From: Osmia lignaria lignaria
Taxonomy: Eukaryota > Arthropoda > Insecta > Hymenoptera > Megachilidae
Length of the DNA stretch: 64,000 nt
NCBI RefSeq assembly: GCF_051020975.1
Contig: NC_135041.1
Location: forward strand, 11,296,256 to 11,360,255
Reading direction: 5' to 3'
Of the stretch, positions 11,301 through 24,400 are shown piece after piece. Position numbers and translations under genes: made by a program. Below the pieces are notes generated by a model. That model saw only the letters and a program-made list of their open reading frames with translations. It did no database searches and had not been told where the DNA came from. Numbering within the stretch: the stretch's first letter is position 1; every line of letters begins with the position of its first letter.

Positions 11301-13145
11301 GATAAGCTTGCAAACCCTTAAATATCTCAATGTATGAATAAATGGACTTATACCACTTTCAAAAACAACTATAATGTATGACATTTTTATCGAATCATTA
11401 AATTGATTTTGCTTACACGTCAACCGTAGCATATATTGATCCGAAGCTCTTTAGAAAGCAAACACGTGTCATATTTATTCATCACCATTAGATATGAAAG
11501 AAAATATTTGTACATAGTAGTTCAACAATGACCGAGTTAATTTTCTTTATCATTTGGCACTGATTATATTGTCGTTTCTCACGGTTGTTACCGGTGATTG
11601 TAGCTTATAAAATCTACAGGATAAGCTTGAAGAATTGAATAAGATGGAAACTGGGATAATAGGGTTCGGGCAAGTAATATGTGAACGTAACAAGGCAATT
11701 TTTACCGAGAAAATTGAGATACTATACGAGAATAATTACCTTAGAACAGGTTACTACGTTTCCAAACAGGATCCTCATTATTTTCTTTTGTTTATCTTTA
11801 TTAGAAAGCTGTCCGCGTATAATTTGTGGTTTGCACTCAGCTTTAATCTCTTCCTAATCGCGCTTAAAAGCCATAAGTTAATGAAAAGCAATTTTGATTA
11901 CTTCTCGATCGGTTGAATCGTGCAAAAACCACCTAACGTTTATAACACCCTATTGGGAAATGCTTGAACACTGAATAATTTATAAAACTATCATTAAATT
12001 GATACCGGGTATTTTTCACAAACATTAACCATAAATTTGAAATGTCACAGAGTTAGTTTATGGGCACGTGTAAATGTCACAGTCGTGGCACTGCAAAAAT
12101 CTCGTAAAACGTTTCTACATAGTAATCGATTAATGAATTTGGGTCATCGGGCACATACACGAGCGATTTCTGACGAATTGAACAAAAATCTGCTGGTAAA
12201 AATAGAAGAATTTTTAAAGGAGTTACATATAAATTTGTAACAATCGAAAGGTTATTAATTGGTTTTCCTTCAAAAATGGCGCGAAAGTTTAAAAATGATT
12301 ACGATTATTTCTATAATTGGTTTTATTATGACTCTTCGAATTAATTTATACACCGAACAATTCATGTTAATAGGATAAGCAAGAATGTATCTTTCAGATG
12401 ATAATAAGAAAGTCGCATACTTTTGACTAATAATGTATAATACCGACAAATAGTGTACGGTTCGTGTACACAACTCTTAGCTATTCGGGTCCGCAAATTC
12501 AGAATTAGGATTGCGTATCAAATATTTACTGATTGCTTGCATAGGGGTTGTCAGTAGTAGCGTGAGAATTGCTGGTCCAAGCTTTGCGTCTGATCTTCGG
12601 GAAACGGGGACAAGGCTGCCAGGAGTCTTAATTAATAAATTTGCGGGATTATTGTGAATTATGGCTGAAGAAGGGACTAACAGCTGAATAAACAACCATC
12701 ATTCTATAGTGTTTAATTTTGTGAAAAGTATTCCGTTTGTTGCTGTTTTCGGAAGAAAGTGCTGCCTGTCGTACGCTTTTACGACTAACAGGAATAAAAG
12801 CGTATCGTAAAAGTTTTTAATTCCTGTCGTAAAATCACTGAAGATATGGTCTTTGATAGCAGGTTAACCAGTTTTAAACCGTGACTTTATGGCAATTTGT
12901 TGCTTAATTCCTAGAGTGGGTGTAATTGATCAGGAAGGGGTGAAATTTAAACAGAAAAATTTGCTTCTCCATTTAAGATCTCACAATTTTAATGAAAATA
13001 AATTAGTAAATATAATATGAGGACAATGACTTTCATAAATGTAACGTAATTGAATAATGAAACGAACAAAAAATGAAGAAAATTTATATATTTATATTTA
13101 ATACTTGAGCTACAACCTTAAACAACTGCATATTTACATTACTAA
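11301..13145. other. AT-rich noncoding stretch
   Basis: Short ORFs at 11635-11916 and 12037-12240 (+), and 12270-12473 and 12477-12695 (-), are low-complexity and lack supporting signals. No repeat family was recognised. Confidence 0.45.
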
Positions 13146-13262
13146 TTTATTTTACACACATGGCCAGTTTCATTCTGGCAGTAGACTGAATAATTCTCCT
13201 TAAATTGTGCCATACTCCCATGGCCATTTTCACTGTAGCAGTCAGGATGATAAATAATTAAA
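13146..13262 (+). mobile_element. Two tandem right ends of TTAA family T1
   Basis: Two related segments follow one another: CATGGCCAGTTTCATTCTGG (from about 13159) and CATGGCCATTTTCACTGTAG (from about 13219). Each is followed by a CAGTxxACTG/CAGTCAGG motif and a TTAA. They resemble the right terminus of the complete T1 element at 52236-52542 (GTGCCATTTTTATTGTTACA, then GCCAACGCGTTAA). The arrangement suggests nested or tandem insertions now reduced to ends. Confidence 0.45.
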
Positions 13263-13290
13263 TCTTACAATTAGCAGTGGACTAGCTACT

Positions 13291-13521
13291 TGTACATTCA
13301 GGACTGGATTAAGATTTCTGAGCTGCGAGGCTACCAACCCTTAGGGGGTTGATTCAAAAATTGAAATTTATTCTGAATAAAAATAAATAACATTTAATCG
13401 TAAAGAAAAAGGGCAATGGTAAAGAACAATTTATTCAATATTTTTTGAAATAATAAATGGAAGGGTTAGAAGGGGGCCTTGAGCTGTAGCCCCCTTCCCT
13501 TAATCCAGCATTGTGTACATC
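13291..13521 (+). mobile_element. hAT-like MITE, second family, with 8-bp target duplication
   Basis: The element proper is 13299-13513 (215 bp). It begins CAGGACTGGATTAAGATTTC and, read from the other end, CAATGCTGGATTAAGGGAAG, giving a TIR of about 15 bases with CTGGATTAAG invariant. The flanks are TGTACATT (13291-13298) and TGTACATC (13514-13521), a 7-of-8 match expected of a hAT 8-bp duplication. The interior is AT-rich, with a GC-rich right shoulder (GGGGGCCTTGAGCTGTAGCC). No coding capacity. Confidence 0.78.
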
Positions 13522-16500
13522 ACCTGCTACGATGGTTAATTTCATGAAATCCCCAATTCGTCATAAATTTCAAGAAAGAGAAATGAAGATATTGGAGAAT
13601 TTGAGTGTTTGATTTGATGTGAGCTTGTTACAGAACAGCGAGGATAGATCAACCAATTTGGTACTTTGATTCGACAGCACGCGACGTTTATTAATTCATC
13701 TTAACCCCATAACATTTCTGCCACAATCCCGCCAACAACCCAGATATTCAGTACAATCAAATCGAAAGCTGTTCGATATCTCAGCTCGCTTTACCGACTT
13801 TCTATAAATTGAGTTTAACAAATCCGCCAATACAAACGAATCCCTAGAATTTTTCGATTCAGACTATTTCTCGGAAGTTGTTCACGGAACTCGAAGGGTT
13901 TACCCAGCAAAGTTGTACCAGCTATGGAAATTGAACACGTAAACTGGGAATGAAAGAGAACTGTCAGTAAAAAGCGGATCATTGATAATTGAATTGGTCG
14001 TCGATCTAGTGATCGTATATTGAAATCTGTAATGGAAGCACGCAGAGATGGTTGCCATTTGGACGACACAGGATTTACAGTACATACATGGGGTAAAATT
14101 TGGTACCTTCACGATAGTTTCACAAACAAAATTTGTCTCGAAACACAGTTCTCTAAATATCGAAAATCTTGAATCGACCGAAATAATTTCCGACCTTATC
14201 AGGTACCCGAAATAAACATTTGGTATTTTTATATTTAATAAATATTATCCATTTCCCACGCTAAATGAAGATACGACGTTATCTTCTCGTTCGAAAGGAT
14301 AGTCGGAAAAAAATTTTTCCATTCCTCAGCTAGAAAGTAAAGCAACGTTCGAGGGTGGCATGGTGATTAATTGTTTCGCGGTGCAAGGATTGTTTTAAAT
14401 TCAACTTGCATCGAACGCGATGGAACAGGGAAAAGTAATCAACCGGTTCTAGATGAATGCATTCTAGCAGATCCTTTTAATTATTCTAATTCTATACGAA
14501 GTCGTTGTAAAAGTTTACCAATTAAATATAAACAGTTTATATTTTTTAATAAGTCCTTCTAGATGGGAAATAGATTTTCCAGTTAACTTCGTTTAAGACT
14601 TGATATAATCAGCTTATCGATACTGATTGATAGCTAATTGAAAATAGATAAATTTATGAATTGAGAAATTTAAAAACTCGAACCGTACAGATTATTAATC
14701 GTAACGATCACCATAATTTGTAGGACATGTAATACTTTTGATAAATTCATTGATTATTTTTTTCTATTTCAATGGCAGGTGAATAGAAGCACACAAGTTT
14801 AAAAAAGGTTATAATCTTGAGTTATAAAAAAAAAATGTAGAATTAAAATATAAACAAAATAATAATGTTTGTTTTAACTGATATCAAAAAATTCTTTAAT
14901 AGAGGTATAATTCATCCTATTTAACAGTATCGTATTGAAATCTTATGTACAGTAGGTTTGAAGTATCCATAAAGGAACAGAGCTAATTTGCAAGCGACAT
15001 TTACATACGCGACATTTCATTTGAGGCGGTATTCTTCAACGATTGCTTCGCAAATGTTACCTTAACGTATGCAAGTCGGAACATAATTTTCCGCGTATCG
15101 CATTATTAACTAGCCAACGAGCAAGAACAATGTCCTTTTCTTCCAATGGAAAGAAACCTGGACACTTCAGGTGTTCTTCCGTCTACAAAGAACCAGATTG
15201 TTTTATAATTGAATTACCACTGCTTCCTGGCAAAAAGTAATCCTATTTAAATATTGCACCGGATACAGGAGTGTAACCGATAAAAACTGAACGATGCCAG
15301 AATATGTAGAAACGAATTTACATTCTTGATCCCCCCCCAAAAAATTAAAGAGATACGTTTGGATCAGGTGTGCCTCGACGATAAGAAATTATGATACGAC
15401 AGGAGAAAAAACTGATGAACTTGCTAGTAAAAGTATACACCTCTCCATAAAAATAAATTGGAAATGGCTTTTTCTCCCACCGACTTCTCCATTTCAGGTG
15501 ATTGCTTCATTTAGACATTTCTATACGAAATTCAACTGTCATGTTTTCTTCTAAACCTCGATTTAAAACATTGAGAAGTATTTAACAGAAAAAAGTATGG
15601 GAGCCTAGAGGAGACTTCAAGGTGTAAGCCAAATTCAAAAGGGAAAGTTAGTTTCGTTACGGGTGGAAAAAATATTTATTTATTTTTATGCTAAAATTGT
15701 ATACTCTTTACTTTTAACCACGAAGTCTATCAAGAATCCTTAATCAGTGTTAAATATAACAGTTTCAAATTAAGTGTAAAAAAAAAAACTATGAATTCAT
15801 CGATCGGAAAATCCTAATTTCTCGGTAGAAACAGCTTCTCGCCGATTTTGACTTAATAATTGATCGATACCGGGGACAAGTATCGGAGAATAATAGCGAG
15901 CGTAAATCATGAATCACGTTTAAAAGCAAGGCCAGCTTAAAACCATCTAATCCCATAATGGAAAATTCGGTCTCGTATAATTTATTTCTCTACCTTGGTA
16001 TTCTGTCGTAGCTGTCCCAGCTGGTAAGACAGTTATAACTGCTGTATCTGCTCGAAGTCGTCATAGCTAGTGTCTTGTTCTATGACACATCCTGAAAATC
16101 TTCCCCAATGGCTGATCAACAACACTCTCTTTCACTAGTGTCACAACGTTGCAAGGTTCATTTCTTCGTTGAAACTAAAATAATATTGATATACTTTCTC
16201 TATCGATCGTTCGAAAATACAGCGAACACGATTGTTTCACGGCGAGGTACGAATTACACTCGTTCACGGAACTTAGAGTCAACACTGAACGGTTAATGAT
16301 CAAAGGATATCCACTACGAGCACGGAACTTTCGAATGAATTCGTAAAAAAAGTAACGTGGGCACCGATTACGCTCTCAAATCTCCACGAATGGTAGGATT
16401 AATTTAAAAAGTCACTATTTAGTTGGACCACGACGTTAAATCGTTTATTAATTGGACCACGTTTCAACTTTCACCCTTCGGCACGTTAAACGGTTAAACG

Positions 16501-16566
16501 TCGATTATTAACCCTACACTTAATTACCAGCCACCTGGACACGGTACGTAGATACATGTGTGCCCG
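13522..16566. other. Long noncoding stretch
   Basis: ORFs on both strands at 13815-14112, 14371-14562, 15043-15240 and 16108-16296 have no consistent coding signal. A run of eight C at 15331-15338 and an inverted pair GTCATAG/CTATGAC at about 16059-16085 are the only distinct small features. Confidence 0.45.
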
Positions 16567-16581
16567 TGTATGTGTGTGTGT
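16567..16581. repeat. GT microsatellite
   Basis: Short array of alternating T and G (GTATGTGTGTGTGTCTG). Confidence 0.75.
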
Positions 16582-16821
16582 CTGTACACGTATTAAAAAT
16601 ACTCTACGTTTTTGGACCCGCCAACCAGCGTGCTCGATAATATCGTTAAATAGAATGGAAAACGATGGCGATTTTATTTCATCGTTGATCCACCGTCTCC
16701 GGTAGTTTTCCTCGTTTTCTTCCAAGACCTTCCCGTACCCCTTTTCCTCGCAACCCTCACACTTGTTCGACCTTGTTAAGTTAGTTACATCCCTTCGTCA
16801 ACAACTATTCTTTTCTTCTTT

Positions 16822-16842
16822 CTCCCTCTCTCTCTCTCTCCC
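16822..16842. repeat. CT microsatellite within a polypyrimidine tract
   Basis: TCCCTCTCTCTCTCTCTCCC. It lies about 30-50 bases before the AG at 16870-16871 and would form the pyrimidine tract of that candidate splice acceptor. Confidence 0.8.
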
Positions 16843-16872
16843 TTCTAATCGAATTTTTCGTATTTCGTTAGT

Positions 16873-17076
16873 ATGCCTGAGGAGATGATCGTAACGAGGT
16901 TAAAGGGAACCACGAAGACTGCCGGAAGAAAGACGTCGTACAAGGGCACCAGAAAAATAAGAAAACAAGCAATCTGTCGCATGCTCCCGTTGCAAGGCCA
17001 CGGATTACTGGGAGAGAACCGATTCATCGAGGGATTTAACACTCCTCTCGCTTCACATTCGATTCTTACTACTTGA
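16873..17076 (+). CDS. Candidate exon or small basic protein, 67 residues
   Basis: The ATG at 16873 lies two bases after a strong-looking splice acceptor: a long CT-rich tract, a TCTAATC branch-like motif, then TTTCGTTAG ending at 16871. Only this frame is open past the acceptor; the other two stop within 15 bases. The N-terminal half is Lys/Arg/Thr-rich (TRLKGTTKTAGRKTSYKGTR), the C-terminal half neutral. First codon positions are mostly purine. The frame stops at TGA 17074-17076 with no AATAAA close by. An antisense ORF of similar length encodes a hydrophobic peptide that looks like a mirror artefact. No family is recognised. It may be an internal exon with an early stop in an alternative transcript, or 5' leader sequence of the GC-rich island that follows. 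Confidence 0.28.
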   Translation: MPEEMIVTRLKGTTKTAGRKTSYKGTRKIRKQAICRMLPLQGHGLLGENRFIEGFNTPLASHSILTT

Positions 17077-17084
17077 TATGTTGA

Positions 17085-17820
17085 TTTTTACGAATCTTCT
17101 TATACGATTACTCGTTCACCAGCTTGACATTCGAGGACGGGTCGTTCGGTTCTCTTGGTCCCGCCGCAAGCTCGTCGATCGTAATCGAAAACTTTGGTTC
17201 CTTAGAATTTCACTCTGCTCGTCGCACTGTCCGCGTTCGATTTTTTGATCAATTAAAAACTACGAATTTAACGGAGAAGGGAAACGTATTCTCTTCGTTG
17301 AATAGGAACCGTTCGAACGCCGAGTATAAGGTTCAGCGACTAATGTTGGCCAACACGTTTGCGGTCAGTCGCTCGATCACGGCCCTTCCGGTTCACGATG
17401 TTTCCCTCTTCGGATCGAGACAACGAGATTTTCTCTTTAGGTAGCGCATCTTTTGGAACGTCTTGCGTGTCGCGAGTCAGCGGGCAGTTTCAAGCGGAAT
17501 CGCGGTGCTCTCGAGGTTTCATTAGCCCGCCGTAGAGGCATCGAGAGGTTGCCGCGCTGGCAGCTCCTCTCAGCAAGCTCCGCAAACACAAGGCGCTTCG
17601 CGTGGCCTGGCCTAGCGCCGACTAGCGGGTTCACCCTCAAGCTTCCGGCGAGCGAGCCGAGCTGATAAGCTACGCGCATACTCGTACAATCTCCCACCTT
17701 CGTCTCCCTCCTTCGTCGACTGGTCCTATACACTACCTCCTCGAGGAAGGAGGCAAGCTTCTCGTGCGTGGATCAGCTACCGACTACCCCCGTCCACGCG
17801 CCTAATAAACAAGGTACGAA
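17085..17820 (+). promoter_or_regulatory. CpG-rich island, candidate promoter and first exon
   Basis: GC and CpG are clearly higher than around it, most strongly at 17440-17810, and ORFs are open in several frames on both strands because stop codons are rare in such sequence. The right edge contains AACAAG|GTACGAACG (donor GT at 17814-17815), a good 5' splice site, after which the DNA drops to AT-rich intron-like sequence. The simplest reading is a noncoding or partly coding first exon transcribed rightward. A 107-codon plus frame (17124-17444, no ATG at its start) also follows an acceptor-like CGTTCACCAG at 17113-17122 and is protein-like in composition, so an internal exon is the alternative. 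No Inr or TATA stands out. Confidence 0.3.
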
Positions 17821-19065
17821 CGAAAGAAAAGCGGATGAAAAATAATAAATCGCCGGACTGGCGACTGGCACGCGTTCCTCTTGTGTCATATCATACTCTG
17901 CCGAATGTCTTTCATCATCTACGATCGCGGTTTTGATCATTTGGGGGTGTGGATGGACGGTTCTTTTTCTAAGTCATCGGACACCTTACCATTTGAACCC
18001 TAAGTAGATTTATTTTACTTCCTTAACCCTTTCGTTTCGACAGACTTATTTGCGGACTTGCGGAGTTACGGACGTACTTAACCCCTTCTGTTATGATTTT
18101 TTTTAAACTTGAGTCAGTCGGAGATAATTATTCGTTGCTTGAATTTTAAAACAAATTAAGAAAATTGAAATATCGTGCATATATGGTATTCAACGATCCT
18201 TGACTGAGCAAATTATAATTTAATCCTACTGAAAGCACTAGCCATATTTAACACGTTTGAAGTGTAAGTTGCTTCAGGAATATGATTCGGTATTATAGGG
18301 CAAAGGTTAAATTACAACCGCGAGAAGAACGTAATTTTTAATGCCTTATCGCGATGTGCCTTGCTTAATGTGAATTATTAATTTTTGAGTTTCGAGTTTC
18401 AAGTCGAATTGGGGTCCCGAAATTACAAGTACTCGAATAAATTTAGGTGATGGATGAGCTTTCGGGGTCCTGCCTGACCTGACTCGAGGCTCGCGTACCC
18501 GAATTTTATATAGTTTAAACGTTCGATGTGACTATGGTAACTTATCGTGATTATAGAAACTCATCACAGTTTAGTAATTCAAATATTTGTTCTCTAAGAG
18601 AATTTCAAACAATTGCACATCGCAGCAAGTCTTTGCTTAACTATTCACTGTTATACTTATGCATGCATATATACATGTATTATACCTCTCAGGGATACTA
18701 AACGAACGAGAAGAGATGATCTTTGAAATATGGAAATGAGGAAAGCGCTACGTGTATTCCTGTTAAGGTATTCTGCATCGAACTAGGGTATTGTGAAAGA
18801 CGCTCGTGGTTAAAGGATGGAAAGAAAAATGGTTCTACGGACAGCTTCGAGCATGGACTTTGTTTCTGAATTATCGTATTATACGTGTCATTTATTTTAC
18901 GTTCTCTTATTTTTATGTTTCATTTTGAAGAATATCTGGAAAAGTGTGAAAGTAGTAGAATAACCTTTCTTTTCATTCTTTCCTCGTAATTTAGTCCATT
19001 TTTCCGGGATTTTGGTATAGAAATACATTGTTCATTAAATATTTTATTCAAAATTACGTCAACCC
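17821..19065. other. Intron-like AT-rich stretch
   Basis: Follows the donor at 17814. It holds two TTAACCC-type motifs (18025 and 18079) that could be degenerate TTAA-element ends, and no gene. Confidence 0.45.
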
Positions 19066-19215
19066 TTAACCTGTGGGGTGGTTTCAGAGGAACGATACAA
19101 TTCTTAAACAAATAACAATCAAATGTTTGTTTTATTTTTTTTTTATAGGATATTTTTTGAATAAGTTGGATAAATAAAATAATTCGGGTATGTCAGACTT
19201 CAGCTCACCAGTTAA
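19066..19215 (+). mobile_element. TTAA-type MITE, family T3
   Basis: A 150-bp element with TTAA at both ends (19066-19069 and 19212-19215). The left terminus TTAACCTGTGGGGTGGTTTC and the reversed right terminus TTAACTGGTGAGCTGAAGTC form imperfect inverted repeats. The interior is AT-rich. A single end resembling it (reversed: TTAACTGGTGGGTTTCACGA) lies at about 20720-20745. TTAA boundaries suggest piggyBac-type mobilisation. Confidence 0.55.
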
Positions 19216-20879
19216 GTGTTAAAACTTTGGATAACATTAATGTTATATTTTACAAATAATATAAGATACCGAACTAAAATCTTGAATTTGACAAATCACT
19301 AACCGTATGCTCAATAATTAGTGTTTCAATAGTCTTATTACAATTGAACTACCGACTGCCATTTTCACTAGAGCAGTGAAAGTCTTACCATAATGGAACC
19401 CGTAAACCCAAAGATTTTCAGAACAATTTTCCTAGCCTTTCTATTTCGGTAAACCGATCTCTGTATAATGTTACCTTTTTGATACCTTTCTACTCCATCA
19501 AGATTGCCTGGATTCTCTGTTTCTTTTTCTTTCCTCGAGTTTAGATTAAAGTGAATACGATAAAAATATACGAAATGTTCTGGCATGCTTTCCACGCTGA
19601 CATTTGTTTTTTTTTTTACTGATCTACTAATCGTAAAATAAACTTCAGGTTAAACGGACAGTTAGTTTAACTAACATTTCCTTCTTCCTGTACTGCTTCT
19701 TTTTTTACACGAAAGAAGAGGAAATTACATCTCAAGAATAATTGGACGTTTAAGTTCTATTCTAAGAGATGTTATTGTTGTCAGTTGTTACCTCGTTGAA
19801 TATACATTTAAAAAATACTTTTTATGAATTTTTTAATTGAAATTACAAATGCCAAACTTAACGTAGCTCATTCCATCTAAAGGTTACGTTTTTAAACAAA
19901 TGAAATTCAGTTTCCCAATTAAACCATAAAAATCTTTTTACAACTGCACAGTACAGCGTATGAATAATAAAATATGCAAAATACGGTATTTCTCTGCAAT
20001 GTTAGCCACAATGCTTTTCTCGCAACAGTTTCTCCTTTTATCACGCAATATCTGCGTTCCTACACGAACTACCCCCGGAGAGTTCGAAGCTCTGCTTACA
20101 CTTGTTTCAAAGAACGCAATTTCATCATTGTTTCCAGCATTTTTCCACGTAAATCAGATTATAGTAACAAGAAGAAATGTCAAAACATACCGGGACAGGA
20201 ACGAATCACGGAGAAGAAAGATCGTAAGTTCCACTGCCACTTTAACGCGAACAATTTACGTCTTCTGTTATTCCCGGTAACAAATGAAGATCCTCCTGTT
20301 TCACGATGCTCACAGTAACAGCCCCGACTGCTTCTAGCTTGTAAATCGCTTTATCCAAGGGAATAGTCAATCCGTTTCAAGATAATTTCGTTCGAGAGGA
20401 TGACCTTTACCGCGAACCTCGTTCTCCTGCTCGAAGAATACAATAACGCTAGACGAATGCGCATGGAAGGCGGAATAAAATCCAACGTGAAGAACGAACC
20501 GACGCGAACTGAAACGAATGACTCTATTTCTCATTCGTTGCTTTATATTAATTTCATTGAAGCGTCCTGATTTAATTTTCACTATCTATCCTAGCGATTG
20601 AATCGAATAGTACGTAAAATACTATCACTAAATATGTGCCTTATTCAATTAATTAATTGTTAATTTTTTAAACGCGTTTCCCATAATATAATGACATTTA
20701 CCTTAAAAAGATGAGGATCGGGGCTCGTGAAACCCACCAGTTAAGAAATATTGAAGATATGGATTAAAGAAAATCGAGTATGTCACATACCACCTCACAT
20801 TTCTCGGTAGAAAATTTCACCTAATCGTCCAGTTACTGATGTTAAGGACGGTAACATTTAAAAGGATTATCTCAAAGAA
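19216..20879. other. Noncoding stretch with repeat ends
   Basis: A T1-like right-end fragment (ACTGCCATTTTCACTAGAGC) lies at about 19356-19375 and a solo T3-like end at 20720-20745. AAAGATC|GTAAGTTCC at 20218-20226 is a strong donor motif, preceded by overlapping frames at 19960-20318 that give no clear exon. Confidence 0.4.
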
Positions 20880-21480
20880 CATGTGTTTCTAACAAGTCGT
20901 CGTGGTCCGTTTGTTGGCATCGAGCCAGGACGGAAATTTCAATGGAACGAAGTTCTCTGAGTGACTTCGAAAGGGCAAGAAGGTCGACGGTAAGATCTGA
21001 GTTGCAACGAAGTAAAGGTAGCCTGTAAATCGAGAATCCAGTCCGAAATTACGCGCAGCGACGTGCAAAGCGGAACGTCGCGTCGATGCGATTAGGGGGT
21101 AATATAGTTGAAAGTCTACTTCCGCTGCATTAGCTTTTGAAGCGACGGCGGCTGCAGTATCTAAAAGAGAACGAGAGGAGGAGACTTTCGTTAGCGTAGA
21201 AGAGAGCATTAGAGGAAGGTGTTCTCATCTGTTCTCTTCCTTTACCATTTTTCTCTTTTATTTCCTTTTTCATTGCGTCGCTTCTTCCCTTCCTGCCTTA
21301 TTTCTTTTTCTACCCCCGTTCCTTTCCCTTTCGACGACAAAAACTACCCTGCCAATCCTTGGAGAGGCAGCGCTCTAGCGGTTCAACTTGTCTCGCGTTA
21401 AAAAGTAGCCTTTAGTTCGGTGAACAACCACTGTTTTACTCGATAAAGGCAGCACCGTACGTTTCGCAACTCCGAAATGT
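20880..21480. other. GC-rich island with competing exon candidates on both strands
   Basis: On the minus strand an acceptor-like CTCGTTCTCTTTTAG is followed by about 95 open codons (stop at 20889) beginning TAAAVASKANAAEVDFQ; no donor is needed if this is a terminal exon. On the plus strand an ATG at 20942 opens a 16-codon segment (MERSSLSDFERARRST) ending exactly at ACG|GTAAGATC (donor 20990-20991), shaped like a first coding exon. Both cannot easily be real. The pyrimidine-rich stretch 21210-21340 holds a plus-strand ORF of low-complexity Phe/Ser/Pro that I discount. A first-exon or promoter region is the most likely meaning. Confidence 0.28.
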
Positions 21481-24400
21481 AAGCAGCTGCCCCCTATACG
21501 GCAAAATCCACACGCACTTGTGTGCTTCGCTCTGATCAAACGCTATTTTTACTGTACGTTGAGTTTAAAATTATACTACTTACGCGAGGTGATAAATGGA
21601 GAATTTAATTTGAAAAATATAATGATCGTATACTAAGTGTAATTGTAATTGTAATGTGCCTAGCTACACATGGCTTTTTCTACTGTAGCAATAAACACAA
21701 TCAAAAATACATTCCATTTGTGAATTTATTGTGACGTATATGTTATACTTAAAACACTTTTCCTTTTTCCATATAAATGTTTATAAATTAAACTTACAAA
21801 AAATATTTTTCTTCATCGTTTAAGAGCTAAGGATACAAAAGTATATTACTTTGAATGATAACCCTGTTTAATAAAAATCATCCCATTGCAGTTTTGCACT
21901 GAATTGTTACACGTATCGTCTGAAAGTGCTAATTAAAAATAAATAACTCTGTTTTATATTTAAAAAACTGGCAAAATTTATATACTTTAAAATAAACCCA
22001 AAATTATAACTTTTAAATGGTACAAGTAACTAACAATCATATTTTCAATAAACGATATAATGGTTATATGAAATTTTCAGGATTTTTTTTTAAATTTAAG
22101 CTTAATTTGTTAAGAACGATAAATACTGTATTATATTATTACAATTTACGTTATCGTAAATCTTTTCGGTATTGAGAGAACCCAATCTCCATTTTCCATT
22201 CATTTCATCGCATTCTTATCAAAATCTCAGTAAGAATTTATCAAACTATCTTTCACCGTTAATTAGACAGTTAAATAATCCAATCCTATCCGCATCATTA
22301 ATTTGAAGAGGCTATTAATAATATTCCCTTCTCACTCCCCGAAGTACTTTTCTATAAATAACGGATAACACGTAAATTCCAGCCTAATTGGAATCGATAA
22401 ATAACAAAGAGCTTTTTCATCAGATATAAATCTTCGAGACAATTTTATCTACCGATCTTATCTTCGATGCCTACTTCATTACTGCCGTATCTAGGGTGAG
22501 GTAGCGAACTGTCGCGAGGGTGTGACAAGTGGTTCAGGATCTCCGAATCTTCGGCTTCGTGGGAACGGATACCCTTCGTTTATAGGCTACATGTATGTAC
22601 ACGAGACAGTTATTTCGAATTGCCGAGGGCGTCATACGTGAACGAGAAACGTCATCGTGATACGAACGAAGGATCATTCTCGTTTCCTGTCGTCCGACCA
22701 CTAGAAAACTCATTATTTTTCACTGTCAGGACACCCATCTGTCCTGCTCGATCGATTTGCACAAACGGCTGAAGCGGATAATTGATCGTTGCCTTTGACG
22801 ATTTATTGACATTTTTATATGGTTTAGGGGTAAAAAACGAAAATATATTTTAGTGATAAGATAATGGAAGATAATGAGAGTATTATCACCTTTTGTCCTA
22901 CATGTTAGGACTGGACATTTATTAGCACCAAAATAAAGTTTAATATTTAATCAATTTTTCAAATTTTTCAAATGGTAGTTCCATCAAATGGAATATTAAT
23001 AGAAATCCTTGCAAAGATTTTCCAAGTTCGTAGGTATTAAGTCTTTATAATGACAAAGATTGATGGGAGCCATTGATCGAAGCATCCTCGTCGAAGGATA
23101 TCAATTTGACGTGCAATATGGATCCGCTTTGCTAAAGGGGTGTGTGAATGATCGGTTTACACGAGGGCCTTCTTACTTTTACGATCCTCATTAGAGCGCA
23201 TTTCTACTATTACGTCGACTATCCAGAAACGTTTTCTAAACATAGAATATGACGTGAGTGTACAAATGTTTGATAACTTCATTGAACTAATATACTTCTA
23301 CAAATAGTCTTTATTCTGAGGCAAACGAGTATTTAAATTTCGCATTCAACTTAGCATTCAATCTATCAATATCAAGTATTTTATTTCATAGAATTTAGAT
23401 CATAATTTTTCAATATTTCTATAGAAACGAGATGAACGTAAACATTTTACCCAGAACACTCAGAAACGTCTCATTTTAACAAACAGTTTCAGTGGAAAGA
23501 TTAAGAGCTCTCTAAAGCTACGGATCACAAAAAAGCGGGTAATCTGAAATTAAAATATTATTCGTTGGTTTGTTTGATCTTCGAAATTCACAGGCCAGAT
23601 ATCCATTTCACGGGAGCAACATGAAAGGGCTGTCATCTGCGAACAAGATCCAATATCTTCTTTTACCGTCGTCCAACCTTTTCGATGCTAAATCATGACA
23701 AGCCACGATGCCCCGCCCTTTCTTTACCTATAAGATGCTCTTTAATTAGAACACTTCTTTCACTCGTCGAAGTCACGGAAATACGATTAATCCAGCGAGA
23801 ATACCGACAACTTTCACGAAGTTCGAGCACATTTAACTCTATACGAGCAAAGTCAGATGTCATCGCTCAACAACCCATGGGATTAGAAGTTGCAAAACAA
23901 ACTGTTACAATATTCCTTATTTCTCGAATAAAATAATATATTTTCAATATTTTCTAATTAGTAGATCCAACGAGCCCTCCTCCATAATTTTTTTACAATT
24001 AATTTTAATATGTCAAAAAGAATTTCATTCTTGTTAAAATATTAAATTGGCAATTAAATTCAAAATTTGTTAGGACATTTTTCTTCAAAATGTGCAAAAT
24101 TCCATTACAAAATAACAAGAAAATTATGCAGAAAAATTTTAATTTGTAATAGCACTTATTTAAATTGCAATTTATAGAATTTTAATAAATAATTCCGTAG
24201 AAAATAATAAGTTATCAGTCTAATATTTTCTCCCATCTTCAACCATTTCCAAATTAGAACATTGGAAGGTGATTTCACCCCCTTAAACTCGAGTTACACC
24301 CGCTCTTTCCTATAAGAATCGGTTCATTTAAAGTTTTGACGAATTTTTTTGCCTAAACTTGATACTCCAACATTCTATTATGAAATTGAACGAACTCGAA

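Noticed and set aside
17437..17733. 98-codon minus and 70-codon plus Arg-rich ORFs
   Set aside because: They are products of a CpG-rich island where stop codons are rare; composition is dominated by Arg, Ser and Ala from CGN/GCN codons.
21219..21401. Phe/Ser/Leu/Pro-rich plus ORF
   Set aside because: It is the translation of a pyrimidine-rich tract.
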